Positions 40,566 to 49,075 are shown, numbered from the stretch's first letter. The stretch: 64,000 nucleotides of DNA from Sphaerisporangium viridialbum (GCF_049674955.1 NZ_CP187232.1:8618001-8682000), one strand, 5' to 3'. Translations and numbers: made by a program. The notes: a model not told the origin generated them from the letters alone.

Positions 40566-41771
40566 CTAGCCGGGCGGAACCTGCGCGACGGCGCGCTCGA
40601 AGACCAGGTCGCGGGCCGTCGTGAGGCCCACCGCCAGCGCGCCGAGCAGCACCGCCTCCGTGCCGAGCGTGGAGGCCTTGATCATCGGCACGCGCAGCGC
40701 CACGAGGTCGCGCAGGCACTCGGTGACCGGGCCGATCAGCAGGTCACCGGCCTGCACTCCGATGCCCCCGCCCAGCACGACCAGCTCGGGGTCGAGCACG
40801 GCGATCACTCCCGCGAGGGCGTGCGCGATGTGGTCGGCCTCGGTGCCGACGACCTCGCACGCGAGCGGGTCGCCGGTGCGGGCGGCGTCGAAGACGTCCT
40901 TGGCGCTGGTCACGCCGCGCATGCCGAGCCGGGTGGCGAGCGCCACCACCCCGTCGGCCGAGGCCACGGACTCCAGCATGCCCCGCCCACGGTTGACCAG
41001 CGGGTCGCCCTCGCCCACCGGGAGGTAGGAGATCTCCCCAGCGGCCCCCTGGGCGCCCCGGTAGAGCTTGCCGTCGATGACGACGCCCATGCCGATGCCG
41101 GTGCCGATCCAGACCAGGGCGAAGTGGTCGACGCCCTGGCCGAGGCCGTAGGCGCCCTCCCCCACAGCGGCGAGGTCGACGTCGTTCTCGACGACGTACG
41201 GCGCGTCGGCGGCCACGCCGCCGAGCAGCTCGACGGCGCCCGGCCGCTCCCAGCCGGGGAGGTTCGGGGCGAGCTGGAGGGAGCTGGTCTCCTTGTCGTG
41301 GATGCCGGGCGTGCCGAAGACCGTCAGCGTGATGTCGGCCACTGCCGCTCCCGCCTCCTCGGCCAGCTCGCGGGTGAGCTCGCCGAGCCGGGCCACCAGC
41401 TCGCCGGGGGTCTCGCCGCCCTTGCGGTGCTCGTCCCTGCGTGCGGCGATGTCGCCCACGAGGTCGGCGAGCGCCAGCCGGACGAACTCCCTGCCCACGT
41501 CGACCGCGAGGACCCAGCCCGCCTGGGGCCTGATCTCGTACAGCAGCGCCGCGCGCCCGGCGTTGCCGGTGCGCAGGCCGATCGCGCGCACCAGGCCCGC
41601 CCGTTCGAGATCGGCCAGGGCCATGGAGATGGTCGGCTTGGACAGCCCCGTGGCCTGCGCGAGCTCGGGCCGCGAGACCTTTCCCAGCTTGAAGATCTCA
41701 CCGAAGACCGCGCGCTCGTTCATGACTCGCAGCACCGCTGTCGTGCTTGCCGTACCGCCGATACCCACCAC
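40566..41771 (-). CDS. ROK family transcriptional repressor of the adjacent sugar transporter
   Basis: The 401-residue protein joins an N-terminal winged helix (GEIFKLGKVSRPELAQATGL, SKPTISMALADLERAGLV) to a ROK sugar-kinase-like domain (GWVLAVDVGREFVRLALADL, WIGTGIGMGVVIDGKLYRGA with a GxGxG loop). It is divergent from a sugar-binding protein gene, as in XylR-type systems, and probably releases DNA when sugar is bound. Start is a GTG at 41771 (another GTG follows). A 9-bp inverted repeat lies between the two genes. Confidence 0.92.
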   Translation of the reverse strand: MVGIGGTASTTAVLRVMNERAVFGEIFKLGKVSRPELAQATGLSKPTISMALADLERAGLVRAIGLRTGNAGRAALLYEIRPQAGWVLAVDVGREFVRLALADLVGDIAARRDEHRKGGETPGELVARLGELTRELAEEAGAAVADITLTVFGTPGIHDKETSSLQLAPNLPGWERPGAVELLGGVAADAPYVVENDVDLAAVGEGAYGLGQGVDHFALVWIGTGIGMGVVIDGKLYRGAQGAAGEISYLPVGEGDPLVNRGRGMLESVASADGVVALATRLGMRGVTSAKDVFDAARTGDPLACEVVGTEADHIAHALAGVIAVLDPELVVLGGGIGVQAGDLLIGPVTECLRDLVALRVPMIKASTLGTEAVLLGALAVGLTTARDLVFERAVAQVPPG

Positions 41772-41800
41772 GCCCCCAAGACTGGCACACGCTTTACCGC

Positions 41801-41837
41801 GGCAAGGTCGCGGACGAACTTTGTTAGAGACCTTGCC
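41801..41837. promoter_or_regulatory. Candidate ROK operator upstream of the sugar transporter operon
   Basis: GGCAAGGTC (41801-41809) and GACCTTGCC (41829-41837) are perfect complements, 19 bp apart, with the AT-rich AACTTTGTTAGA between them. They lie midway between the ROK repressor and the binding-protein gene. Confidence 0.6.
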
Positions 41838-41906
41838 AAATTTCTACGCGCAGTTCAGCATGCTGCCAAGCACCTGAAGTACCTCCGAACACCCTGAGAG
41901 GCAATC

Positions 41907-43004
41907 ATGCGGGCGAAATGGTTCGCGGTTCCGTTTGCGATAGCCGTACTGGCCACCGGTTGCGGTGGTTCCACCGACAAGGCGACCACCGCAGGAACGG
42001 GCGGGACGAGCGGCGGCGAGAAGGCTCCGACGATCGCGCTCTTCCTCCCCGAGTCCAAGACCACCCGGTACGAGGCCTTCGACAAGCCCCTGTTCGAGGC
42101 CAAGGTCAGCGCGCTCTGCGCCGACTGCAAGCTGCTCTACTCCAACGCCGACCAGGACGCCGCCAAGCAGCAGCAGCAGGTGGAGGCCGCCCTCACCCAG
42201 GGCGCCGACGTGCTCGTGCTCGACGCCGTGGACGCCGCCGCGGTGGCGCCCCTGGTGAACCAGGCCAAGCAGAAGAAGGTCCCGGTCATCGCCTACGACC
42301 GGCTGATCTCCGGCATCGCCTACGACTACTACGTCTCGTTCAACAACGTCCGGGTCGGCGAGATGCAGGGCCAGGCCCTGCTCGACGCGCTGGACAAGAA
42401 CGGCACGACGGACAAGGGCCAGATCGTCATGATCAACGGCGCGACCACCGACCCCAGCTCCGCCGACTACAAGAAGGGCGCCCACAACGTCCTCGACGGC
42501 AAGGTCAAGATCGGGCGCGAGTTCGACACCCCCGACTGGAGCCCCGACAAGGCGCAGCAGGAGATGGAGCAGTCCATCACCGCGCTCGGCCGCGACAAGA
42601 TCGTCGGCGTGCTCTCGGCGAACGACGGCATGGCGGGCGGCGCGATCGCGGCCATGAAGCGCGCCGGGTACGACCCGACGCTTCCCATCACCGGCCAGGA
42701 CGCCGAGCTGGCGGCGGTCCAGCGCATCCTCACCGGCGAGCAGTACATGACCATCTACCTGGACATCAGGAGCGAGGCGGAGAAGTCGGCCGAGCTGGCC
42801 GTGGCGGTCGGCAGGGGCGAGAAGCCCTCGGCCACGACCACGGTGAACAACGGCACCGCCGACATCCCCTCCTTCCTCCTGGACCCGATCGCGGTCACCG
42901 CGGACAAGGTGAAGGACACCATCGTGAAGGACGGCTTCTACAAGGCGGCCGACATCTGCAAGGACGAGACGGCCGCCGCGTGCGCCAAGGCGGGCATCAG
43001 CTAA
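41907..43004 (+). CDS. Sugar ABC transporter substrate-binding lipoprotein (XylF/RbsB type)
   Basis: The 365-residue protein starts with a lipoprotein signal (FAVPFAIAVLATGCGGSTD, Cys19). The mature part is a periplasmic-binding-protein-like domain: IALFLPESKTTRYEAFDKPL, QGADVLVLDAVDAAAVAPLV, VPVIAYDRLISG and GVLSANDGMAGGAIAAMKRA. The D-xylose-binding group is the nearest match by eye. It is followed at once by the ATPase gene (TAAATG junction), the permease and a ROK kinase. Confidence 0.92.
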   Translation: MRAKWFAVPFAIAVLATGCGGSTDKATTAGTGGTSGGEKAPTIALFLPESKTTRYEAFDKPLFEAKVSALCADCKLLYSNADQDAAKQQQQVEAALTQGADVLVLDAVDAAAVAPLVNQAKQKKVPVIAYDRLISGIAYDYYVSFNNVRVGEMQGQALLDALDKNGTTDKGQIVMINGATTDPSSADYKKGAHNVLDGKVKIGREFDTPDWSPDKAQQEMEQSITALGRDKIVGVLSANDGMAGGAIAAMKRAGYDPTLPITGQDAELAAVQRILTGEQYMTIYLDIRSEAEKSAELAVAVGRGEKPSATTTVNNGTADIPSFLLDPIAVTADKVKDTIVKDGFYKAADICKDETAAACAKAGIS

Positions 43005-43724
43005 ATGATCCGCGCGAAGGACATCTCCAAGCGGTACGGCGCGGTCCAGGCCCTCGAAGGGGTGAGCCTGGACCTGCCCCCGGGCGAGGTGGTGGCCCTG
43101 GTCGGCGACAACGGCGCGGGCAAGTCCACACTCGTCAAGGCCATCTCCGGCGTCCTGTCACCGGACTCCGGAGAGATCACCATGGACGACCGGCCGGTGC
43201 GCATCGGCAACCCCCACGACGCGCAGGCCCTCGGCATCTCCACGGTCTACCAGGACCTCGCCCTGTGCGAGAACCTCGACGTGGTGGCCAACCTGTTCCT
43301 CGGCTCCGAGCGCCGCCGCTGGTCCGTGCTCGGCCACATCCGCATGGAACGGGCGACCCGCGACCTGCTCACCCAGCTCGACGTGCGCATCCGGGACATC
43401 AGGGTGCCGGTCGCCATGCTGTCGGGCGGCCAGCGGCAGTCGGTCGCGATCGCCCGCGCCCTGATCGGCGAGCCCAGGCTCGTCATCCTCGACGAGCCCA
43501 CCGCCGCCCTCGGCGTCGAGCAGACCGCCCAGGTCCTCGACCTGATCCGCCGGCTGCGCGACCGGGGGCTCGCCGTGCTGCTCATCTCCCACAACCTCGC
43601 CGATGTACGGGCCGTCAGCGACCGCGTCGTCGTGCTGCGTCTCGGGCGCAACGCCGGCGAGTTCCGTACGTCCGACGCCTCGCAGGAGTCCATCGTGGCA
43701 GCCATCACCGGAGCCGCCGCATGA
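43005..43724 (+). CDS. Sugar ABC transporter ATP-binding protein, single domain
   Basis: The 239-residue ATPase has Walker A GDNGAGKSTL, signature LSGGQRQSVAIARAL, Walker B LVILDEPTAALG and the switch His in LLISHNL. Ribose/xylose systems often use a fused double ATPase of about 500 residues; this one is a single domain like FrcA, so it must act as a homodimer. ATG follows the binding-protein stop directly, and its TGA overlaps the permease ATG. Confidence 0.94.
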   Translation: MIRAKDISKRYGAVQALEGVSLDLPPGEVVALVGDNGAGKSTLVKAISGVLSPDSGEITMDDRPVRIGNPHDAQALGISTVYQDLALCENLDVVANLFLGSERRRWSVLGHIRMERATRDLLTQLDVRIRDIRVPVAMLSGGQRQSVAIARALIGEPRLVILDEPTAALGVEQTAQVLDLIRRLRDRGLAVLLISHNLADVRAVSDRVVVLRLGRNAGEFRTSDASQESIVAAITGAAA

Positions 43725-44914
43725 GCGCGACCACCATGAGCCCCCCGCGCAAGCCGTACAGCCCGAGGCAGGCCATCGAGCGGGCCCGGCGGGGCGACCT
43801 CGGCGCCTGGCCCGTCGTCGGCGGGCTGATCGCGATCGCGATCGTGTTCGGCTCGCTGAACGAGCACTTCCTGTCGCCGGAGAACCTGACCAACCTGGCC
43901 CTGCAGATGGCGGCGACCGGGACGATCTCGCTGGGCATCATCATGGTGCTGCTCCTCGGCGAGATCGACCTGTCGGCCGGGTCGGTCAGCGGACTGTGCG
44001 CGGTCGTGATGACCATCCTCAACGTGCGGCACGGCTGGAACCCGCTGCTGTCCATCGTGGTGGCCGTGGCGGCGGGGGCGGCGGTCGGGCTGCTGCACGG
44101 GTTCCTGTTCACCCGCATCCGGATGCCGTCGTTCGTGGTGACGCTGGCGGGGCTGATCGGCTGGCAGGGGCTGCTGCTGTACCTGCTGGGCGAGCACGGC
44201 ACCATCAACCTGCCCTTCGACGGATTTATCGCGAAATTGAGTGACACGTGGCTGCCGCCGGGAGTGGCCTGGACGCTCGCCGTGGTGCTGGCCGGCGTCT
44301 ACGGAGGGTCCCTGCTGCTGAGCCGGCGGCTCCGGCTCGCCGCGGACCTGCCGGTGGGCCCCGCCTACTGGGCGGCCGTACGGGTGGGCGGCCTCGCGGT
44401 CGTGCTCGCGGGAGCCGTGCTCGTGCTCCAGGCCGACCGGGGCGTACCGCTGCTGCTGGTCATCTTCGGCGCGCTGGTCGTCGTGCTCGACCTGGTGCTG
44501 CGCCACACCGCCTTCGGGCGCTGGATGTACGCCGTGGGCGGCAACGCCGAGGCCGCGCGGCGGGCGGGCATCAACGTCACCCGCATCCGGCTGCTCGCCT
44601 TCGTGCTGTCGGCGAGCCTCGCGGCGTTCGGCGGCATCCTGGCGGCCAGCCGGCTCTCGGCCGTCAACCAGAGCTCCGGCGGCAGCGACATCCTGCTCAT
44701 GGCCATCGCCGCGGCGGTCATCGGGGGCACGTCCCTGTTCGGCGGCCGGGGACGGACGTACGCGGCGCTGCTCGGCATCCTGGTGATCCAGTCGATCACC
44801 AACGGCATGCTGCTGCTGAACGTCGACTCCTCGGTGCGCTACATGGTCACCGCGGGCGTCCTCGCCCTCGCCGTGGCGATCGACTCGCTGGCCCGCCGTG
44901 GAAGCGCCCAGTGA
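43721..44914 (+). CDS. Sugar ABC transporter permease (XylH/RbsC type)
   Basis: The 397-residue integral membrane protein has roughly ten or more hydrophobic helices, with the BPD_transp_2 motifs GIIMVLLLGEIDLSAGSVSG, RRAGINVTRIRLLAFVLSAS and AVIGGTSLFGGRGRTYAALLG. It starts within the ATPase stop (ATGA) and ends overlapping the kinase GTG. Around residue 170 the codons TTT ATC GCG AAA TTG AGT break the strong GC bias of the gene; the same 17-mer occurs at 10892-10908. Confidence 0.93.
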   Translation: MSATTMSPPRKPYSPRQAIERARRGDLGAWPVVGGLIAIAIVFGSLNEHFLSPENLTNLALQMAATGTISLGIIMVLLLGEIDLSAGSVSGLCAVVMTILNVRHGWNPLLSIVVAVAAGAAVGLLHGFLFTRIRMPSFVVTLAGLIGWQGLLLYLLGEHGTINLPFDGFIAKLSDTWLPPGVAWTLAVVLAGVYGGSLLLSRRLRLAADLPVGPAYWAAVRVGGLAVVLAGAVLVLQADRGVPLLLVIFGALVVVLDLVLRHTAFGRWMYAVGGNAEAARRAGINVTRIRLLAFVLSASLAAFGGILAASRLSAVNQSSGGSDILLMAIAAAVIGGTSLFGGRGRTYAALLGILVIQSITNGMLLLNVDSSVRYMVTAGVLALAVAIDSLARRGSAQ

Positions 44915-45804
44915 GCCGGGAGTTCGTGCTGGGCATCGACTTCGGCGGCACCAAGGTCGCCCTCGCCACCGCCTCGGCGGACAGCGTCGACCGGCCGCTG
45001 CGCAAGATGCGGCTGCCGACCCTGGGCGGCGAGGGCGCCCAGCAGGTGCTGCGGAGGTCCCTGGACGCGGCCCGCGAGCTGGGGGGCTCGTCAGGAACGC
45101 TCCAGGCGGTCGGGGTCTCCACGTTCGGCGTGGTCAGGGGCGAGACGGTGCGGCTCGCGCCGACGGTGCCCGGCTGGGAGGGCCTGGAGCTCCCCCGGCT
45201 GCTCCGCGAGGAGTTCGGCGACACGCCGGTCGCGATCGACAACGACGTGAACGCGGCGGCGGCCGCCGAGCTGCGCTGGGGCGCGCTCCAGGGCGCGCGC
45301 ACGGGCCTGTACCTGAACCTCGGCACGGGCCTCGCGGCGGCGCTCGTGGTCGACGGGGCGGTGGTGCCCGGGGCGCACGGCGCGGCCGGTGAGATCGGCT
45401 ACCTGCTCAGCCGGCCAGGGGATCCCGCCTTCGCCGAGGGCCACGCGCCCCTGGAGGAGGTCGTCTCAGGGCACGCGCTCGCGCAGCGAGGGTCGGCCCT
45501 GCTCGGCCGGCCGGTGAGCGCCGCCTCGCTGTTCGAGGCCGGCGGCGACCCCGCCGTACGGGCGCTGCTGGACGGCGCGGTGGAGGCGCTCGCCATGGCG
45601 GTCGCCAACGTGTGCGTGGTGCTCGACCCGGACCGTGTGGTCATCGGTGGCGGGCTGATGGGCGCGTCGGGCCAGATCATGCCCAGGTTGACGGCCGAGA
45701 TCCGCCGGGCGGTGCCGTTCCCGCCCGAGATCATGGCGGCGAGGTTCATCGACGACGCCCCTCTGTACGGCGCGCTGGCGCTCGCGCTGACCGCGAGGGG
45801 ATGA
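44911..45804 (+). CDS. ROK family sugar kinase
   Basis: The 297-residue kinase has the ATP site FVLGIDFGGTKVALATASAD, the ROK region NDVNAAAAAELRWGAL and GLYLNLGTGLAAALVVDGAV, and VIGGGLMGASGQIM. It would phosphorylate the sugar brought in by the upstream transporter. GTG 44911 overlaps the permease stop (GTGA). Zinc-binding cysteines typical of many ROK kinases are not evident in the expected GHxxxxxxxxxCxCGxxGC form; instead the region reads HGAAGEIGYLLSRPGD, as in ROK members lacking the zinc site. Confidence 0.88.
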   Translation: MSREFVLGIDFGGTKVALATASADSVDRPLRKMRLPTLGGEGAQQVLRRSLDAARELGGSSGTLQAVGVSTFGVVRGETVRLAPTVPGWEGLELPRLLREEFGDTPVAIDNDVNAAAAAELRWGALQGARTGLYLNLGTGLAAALVVDGAVVPGAHGAAGEIGYLLSRPGDPAFAEGHAPLEEVVSGHALAQRGSALLGRPVSAASLFEAGGDPAVRALLDGAVEALAMAVANVCVVLDPDRVVIGGGLMGASGQIMPRLTAEIRRAVPFPPEIMAARFIDDAPLYGALALALTARG

Positions 45805-45825
45805 CGCGTACGGGGAGGGGATGAC
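45795..45825. repeat. 11-bp repeat containing the stop codon of the ROK kinase gene
   Basis: GAGGGGATGAC at 45795-45805 includes the TGA stop; an identical copy is at 45815-45825, 20 bp on. Confidence 0.7.
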
Positions 45826-45879
45826 CGGCCGATCGGGTCGCATGGACCGGCCGGAGAGGGGTTCGGGGAGAGCCGTCCG

Positions 45880-45996
45880 CTAGCGGACCGGCACGCCACC
45901 GTTGTCGCGCCGGTCCAGCGCGGTCTGCACGGGGTCGGGCGCCTCGTCCTCGGGACGGTGCTCTTCTGGACGGTTCCAGGGATACATGTCATACAT
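45880..45996 (-). CDS. Very small hypothetical protein (38 residues)
   Basis: From ATG 45996 the minus strand reads MYDMYPWNRPEEHRPEDEAP and ends ALDRRDNGGVPVR. The composition (aromatic head, acidic middle, basic tail) and codon bias look like real coding sequence, and small proteins of this style occur in actinomycetes. No clear ribosome site is visible and longer in-frame starts exist. Function unknown. Confidence 0.45.
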   Translation of the reverse strand: MYDMYPWNRPEEHRPEDEAPDPVQTALDRRDNGGVPVR

Positions 45997-46290
45997 GGCA
46001 AGGTCTCGCTCGCTAGAGAGCATGCGCACGGCGCACGCGATGGGGACGGGAAGGTGGACTCCGGTCACGGATGCGGACCGGGCTCCTGCCCCTGATCCGG
46101 ATCGCGGATCGGGACTGGTCTCACAGCCGACGAACGCCTACACCGCGGCGGGTCGCCGGCCTGCCCTGATCAGGCCCCGCCGCGGCAGGTAATGAGTACG
46201 GATACCTGGCGCGTCATCGCTCTCCACGTTACCTGCCAGTAGGCGAGGTGTCTTGTAGGACGACCTAGTATCTCGCCATGTGAGACGACG
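45997..46290. other. Intergenic region with a large GC-rich hairpin
   Basis: CCGCGGCGGG (46143-46152) pairs with CCCGCCGCGG (46176-46185), and the loop itself contains a nested CTGATCAG palindrome. An AT-richer part around 46190-46280 may contain a promoter. No protein-coding gene is supported. Confidence 0.5.
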
Positions 46291-46321
46291 AAGGCCCACC
46301 ACCCGGCGGGTGGTGGGCCTT
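46291..46321. terminator. Terminator downstream of serA
   Basis: AAGGCCCACCACCC, loop GGC, GGGTGGTGGGCCTT: a perfect 14-bp stem 65 bp past the serA stop on the minus strand, followed by CGTCGTCTC without a T-run. Confidence 0.78.
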
Positions 46322-46385
46322 CACGTGGTCACTCCGTCCAGCCGGTGAGACCGTACGGCTCGGCCTGCGGGACGGAAACGCGGGC

Positions 46386-47975
46386 TCAGTCGCCGAGGTC
46401 GACCGTGCGCCCGCCCTCGGCGCCGATCTCCTGCACGATCTGGTCGGTGACCTCGGCGGGGATGGCGGAGTCGACGGTCAGCGCGATGAGCGCCTTGCCA
46501 CCCTTGGCGTCCCGGGCGACCTGCATCGAGGCGATGTTGACCTGGCGCTCGCCCAGGATCTTGCCGACGATGCCCACGATGCCCGGCCGGTCGGCGTAGG
46601 TGAAGAACGCCAGGTGGTCGGTGGGCTCGATCTCCATCTGGAAACCGTTGACCTCGACGATCTTGGTGATCTGGCGCGGGCCCGACAGCGTGCCCGACAC
46701 CGAGACCGTGCGGCCGTCGGCGAGCACGCCCCTGACGGTGACGACGTTGCGCCAGTCGGGGCTCTCGTCGCTGGTGACCAGCTCCACCGTGACGCCGCGG
46801 TCCTTCGCGAGCAGCGGGGCGTTGACGTAGGTCACGGCGTCCTCGACGACGTCGGTGAACACGCCCTTGAGGGCGGCGAGCTCCAGCACGCGCACGTCGT
46901 GGGCCGCGATCTCGCCGCGGATCTCGACGTCGAGCCGGGTGGCCACCTCGCCCGCGAGGGCGGTGAAGACGCGGCCGAGCTTCTCGGCCAGCGGCAGGCC
47001 GGGCTTGACGTCCTCGGCGACGGCGCCGCCCTGGACGTTGACGGCGTCCGGCACGAACTCGCCGGCGAGCGCGAGCTTGACGCTGCGCGCCACCTGCGTG
47101 CCGGCCTTCTCCTGGGCCTCGTGGGTGGAGGCGCCCAGGTGCGGGGTCACCACGACGCTGTCGAGCTCGAACAGCGGACTGTCGGTGCAGGGCTCCTTGG
47201 AGAAGACGTCGATGCCGGCCCCGGCGACCCTGCCCTCCTTGATGGCGGAGTAGAGGGCGTTCTCGTCCACGATGCCGCCGCGGGCGACGTTGATGATGCG
47301 GACCGACGGCTTGACGGTGTGCAGCTCGCGCTCGCCGATGAGCCCGACGGTCTCCTTGGACTTCGGCAGGTGCACGGTGATGAAGTCGGCCTGCATGAGC
47401 AGCTCTTCCAGCGACACCAGGCGCACGCCCATCTGGGCGGCCCTCGCCGGCTGGAGGTAGGGGTCGTACGCGATCAGCTCGACGCCGAAGGGCGCGAGGC
47501 GCTGCGCGACGAGCTGCCCGATGCGCCCGAGGCCGAGGACGCCGATGACCTTCTCGTCGAGCTCGACACCGGTGTACTTCGAGCGCTTCCACTCGCCGGC
47601 CTTGAGGGCGCCGTGGCCCTGGGCGACGTTGCGGGCGCTGGCGAGGATCAGGGCGACGGTGTGCTCCGCGGCACTGGTGATGTTGGACGTCGGCGCGTTG
47701 ACGACCATGACACCGGCCTTGGTGGCGGCCTCGACGTCGACGTTGTCCAGGCCGACCCCGGCTCGGGCGACGACGCGCAGCCGAGGCGCGTGGGACAGCG
47801 CCTCCGCGTCCACCTGGGTGGCGCTGCGCACGATGAGCGCGTCCACCTCGGCGAGGGCGGGCAGGAGCTGCGATCGGTCGGCGCCGTCGGTGTGACGGAC
47901 CTCGAAGTCGGCCCCGAGCACGGCGAGACCTGCTTCGGAGAGCTCCTCTGCGACCAGGACGACGGGCTTGTTCAC
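46386..47975 (-). CDS. serA: D-3-phosphoglycerate dehydrogenase SerA
   Basis: The 529-residue enzyme starts serine synthesis by oxidising 3-phosphoglycerate. It shows VVARAGVGLDNVDVEAATKA, the Rossmann motif VLGLGRIGQLVAQRLAPFG, the catalytic region INVARGGIVDENALYSAI and TPHLGASTHEAQEKAG, then the long form's intervening domain and a C-terminal ACT domain (FFTYADRPGIVGIVGKILGE, VNIASMQVAR), where serine usually inhibits. GTG 47975 with AAAGGA is preferred over an earlier in-frame start at 48011. Confidence 0.96.
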   Translation of the reverse strand: MNKPVVLVAEELSEAGLAVLGADFEVRHTDGADRSQLLPALAEVDALIVRSATQVDAEALSHAPRLRVVARAGVGLDNVDVEAATKAGVMVVNAPTSNITSAAEHTVALILASARNVAQGHGALKAGEWKRSKYTGVELDEKVIGVLGLGRIGQLVAQRLAPFGVELIAYDPYLQPARAAQMGVRLVSLEELLMQADFITVHLPKSKETVGLIGERELHTVKPSVRIINVARGGIVDENALYSAIKEGRVAGAGIDVFSKEPCTDSPLFELDSVVVTPHLGASTHEAQEKAGTQVARSVKLALAGEFVPDAVNVQGGAVAEDVKPGLPLAEKLGRVFTALAGEVATRLDVEIRGEIAAHDVRVLELAALKGVFTDVVEDAVTYVNAPLLAKDRGVTVELVTSDESPDWRNVVTVRGVLADGRTVSVSGTLSGPRQITKIVEVNGFQMEIEPTDHLAFFTYADRPGIVGIVGKILGERQVNIASMQVARDAKGGKALIALTVDSAIPAEVTDQIVQEIGAEGGRTVDLGD

Positions 47976-48184
47976 TGGTGGGTCCTTTGGGAAGTGCGGA
48001 TGCACGGACAAGGTTCGAGTCTATCCGCGCTTGTGAATCCACTCACGAACGTCCCGCCATCCGAGACACCGGCGCGTACCCTTCTAAACTGGATTCCACG
48101 CGCAAGCCGCCATCTTGGTATTGATCACAACATTTCTTGACGATTAGGCTGATAAGCTGTGTCCCACTACCTATCGTTTGTCGT

Positions 48185-49075
48185 ATGAGCATCGGGAACC
48201 CCGCTCTCGGAGAAGTGCTCGCGCAGCACGGCAGCCCCCATCGGCTTCTGGCGGCCCTTGCCGAGTGGGGCATCCTGGTAGCCGTGCGGCCGGACCGCTC
48301 CGTCGTGCTCGGCACGACGCAGACCGGCGAACGTGTGCTCCTCGGGTACACCGGCCCGAACACCTACGCGCGGCACCGCGGCAACCACTCGCTGTCGGCC
48401 TGTGACGCCGACACCATCCTCGACATCCAGCGCGTCACCGGCGTGCGGGAGATCGTCATCGACGCCGCGGGCCCCGCGGCGGCGGCCGTCCCCATCGAGG
48501 ACCTCCAGCGCTACCTCGCCGCCACCCGCAGCGGGCAGCACGCTCCGGCCCTGTCCAGCGCGTCGCCCACGGCGTACGCCACGGGCGCCATGGCGACGGT
48601 CTCGCGCCACACCACGGTGCCCGGCTCGCCCGTCCTGGAGCGGAACGCCTCGCCGGTGCCGCAGAGCCCGCCGGACACGCCCGCGCGGCCGTGGATCCCC
48701 TCCCCGAGACCCCACCTGTCGGGCCCGATGCAACAGGTCGACCCGGGGTACAAGCGGTGCGTCCACCCGATCCTGCCCGCGCTGCGCGTGGCGATCTCCG
48801 AGTTGCTCCGCGACTTCCCCCTGGTGCACCACGTGTGGATCTCCGAGGCCCGTACGGTCTCGGGGTCCTCGGGCATCATGCTCCACGTCAAGGTGCACAC
48901 GCGGGCGGCCGAGGACATCGTGAGGGACCTGCACCGCATGGTCCGCGCCCGGCTGCCGCAACTGGCGGCCAGCGAGGCGCCCGTGCTCATGGCCCGCGTC
49001 GCCGACGCAAACACCGAGCGCCGCATGATCGAGCTAGGCGCCCACGTGGTGTGCGCCGACGTCTCCGACTGCTGA
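48185..49075 (+). CDS. SseB-like N-terminal domain protein
   Basis: The 296-residue protein has an N-terminal domain (GEVLAQHGSPHRLLAALAEW, VVLGTTQTGERVLLGYTG) similar to SseB-type proteins, including LQRYL near residue 115. A Pro/Ser-rich linker follows (residues 120-185). The C-terminal 110 residues form another alpha/beta domain (RVAISELLRDFPLVHHVWIS, MLHVKVHTRAAEDIVRDLHR). Escherichia coli SseB was linked to serine sensitivity, and here the gene faces away from serA. ATG 48185 is the start. Confidence 0.7.
   Translation: MSIGNPALGEVLAQHGSPHRLLAALAEWGILVAVRPDRSVVLGTTQTGERVLLGYTGPNTYARHRGNHSLSACDADTILDIQRVTGVREIVIDAAGPAAAAVPIEDLQRYLAATRSGQHAPALSSASPTAYATGAMATVSRHTTVPGSPVLERNASPVPQSPPDTPARPWIPSPRPHLSGPMQQVDPGYKRCVHPILPALRVAISELLRDFPLVHHVWISEARTVSGSSGIMLHVKVHTRAAEDIVRDLHRMVRARLPQLAASEAPVLMARVADANTERRMIELGAHVVCADVSDC

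Noticed and set aside
41918..44914. A 998-codon open frame on the plus strand
   Set aside because: Its first two-thirds are an out-of-frame reading of the binding protein and ATPase; only the final 397 codons are the real permease.
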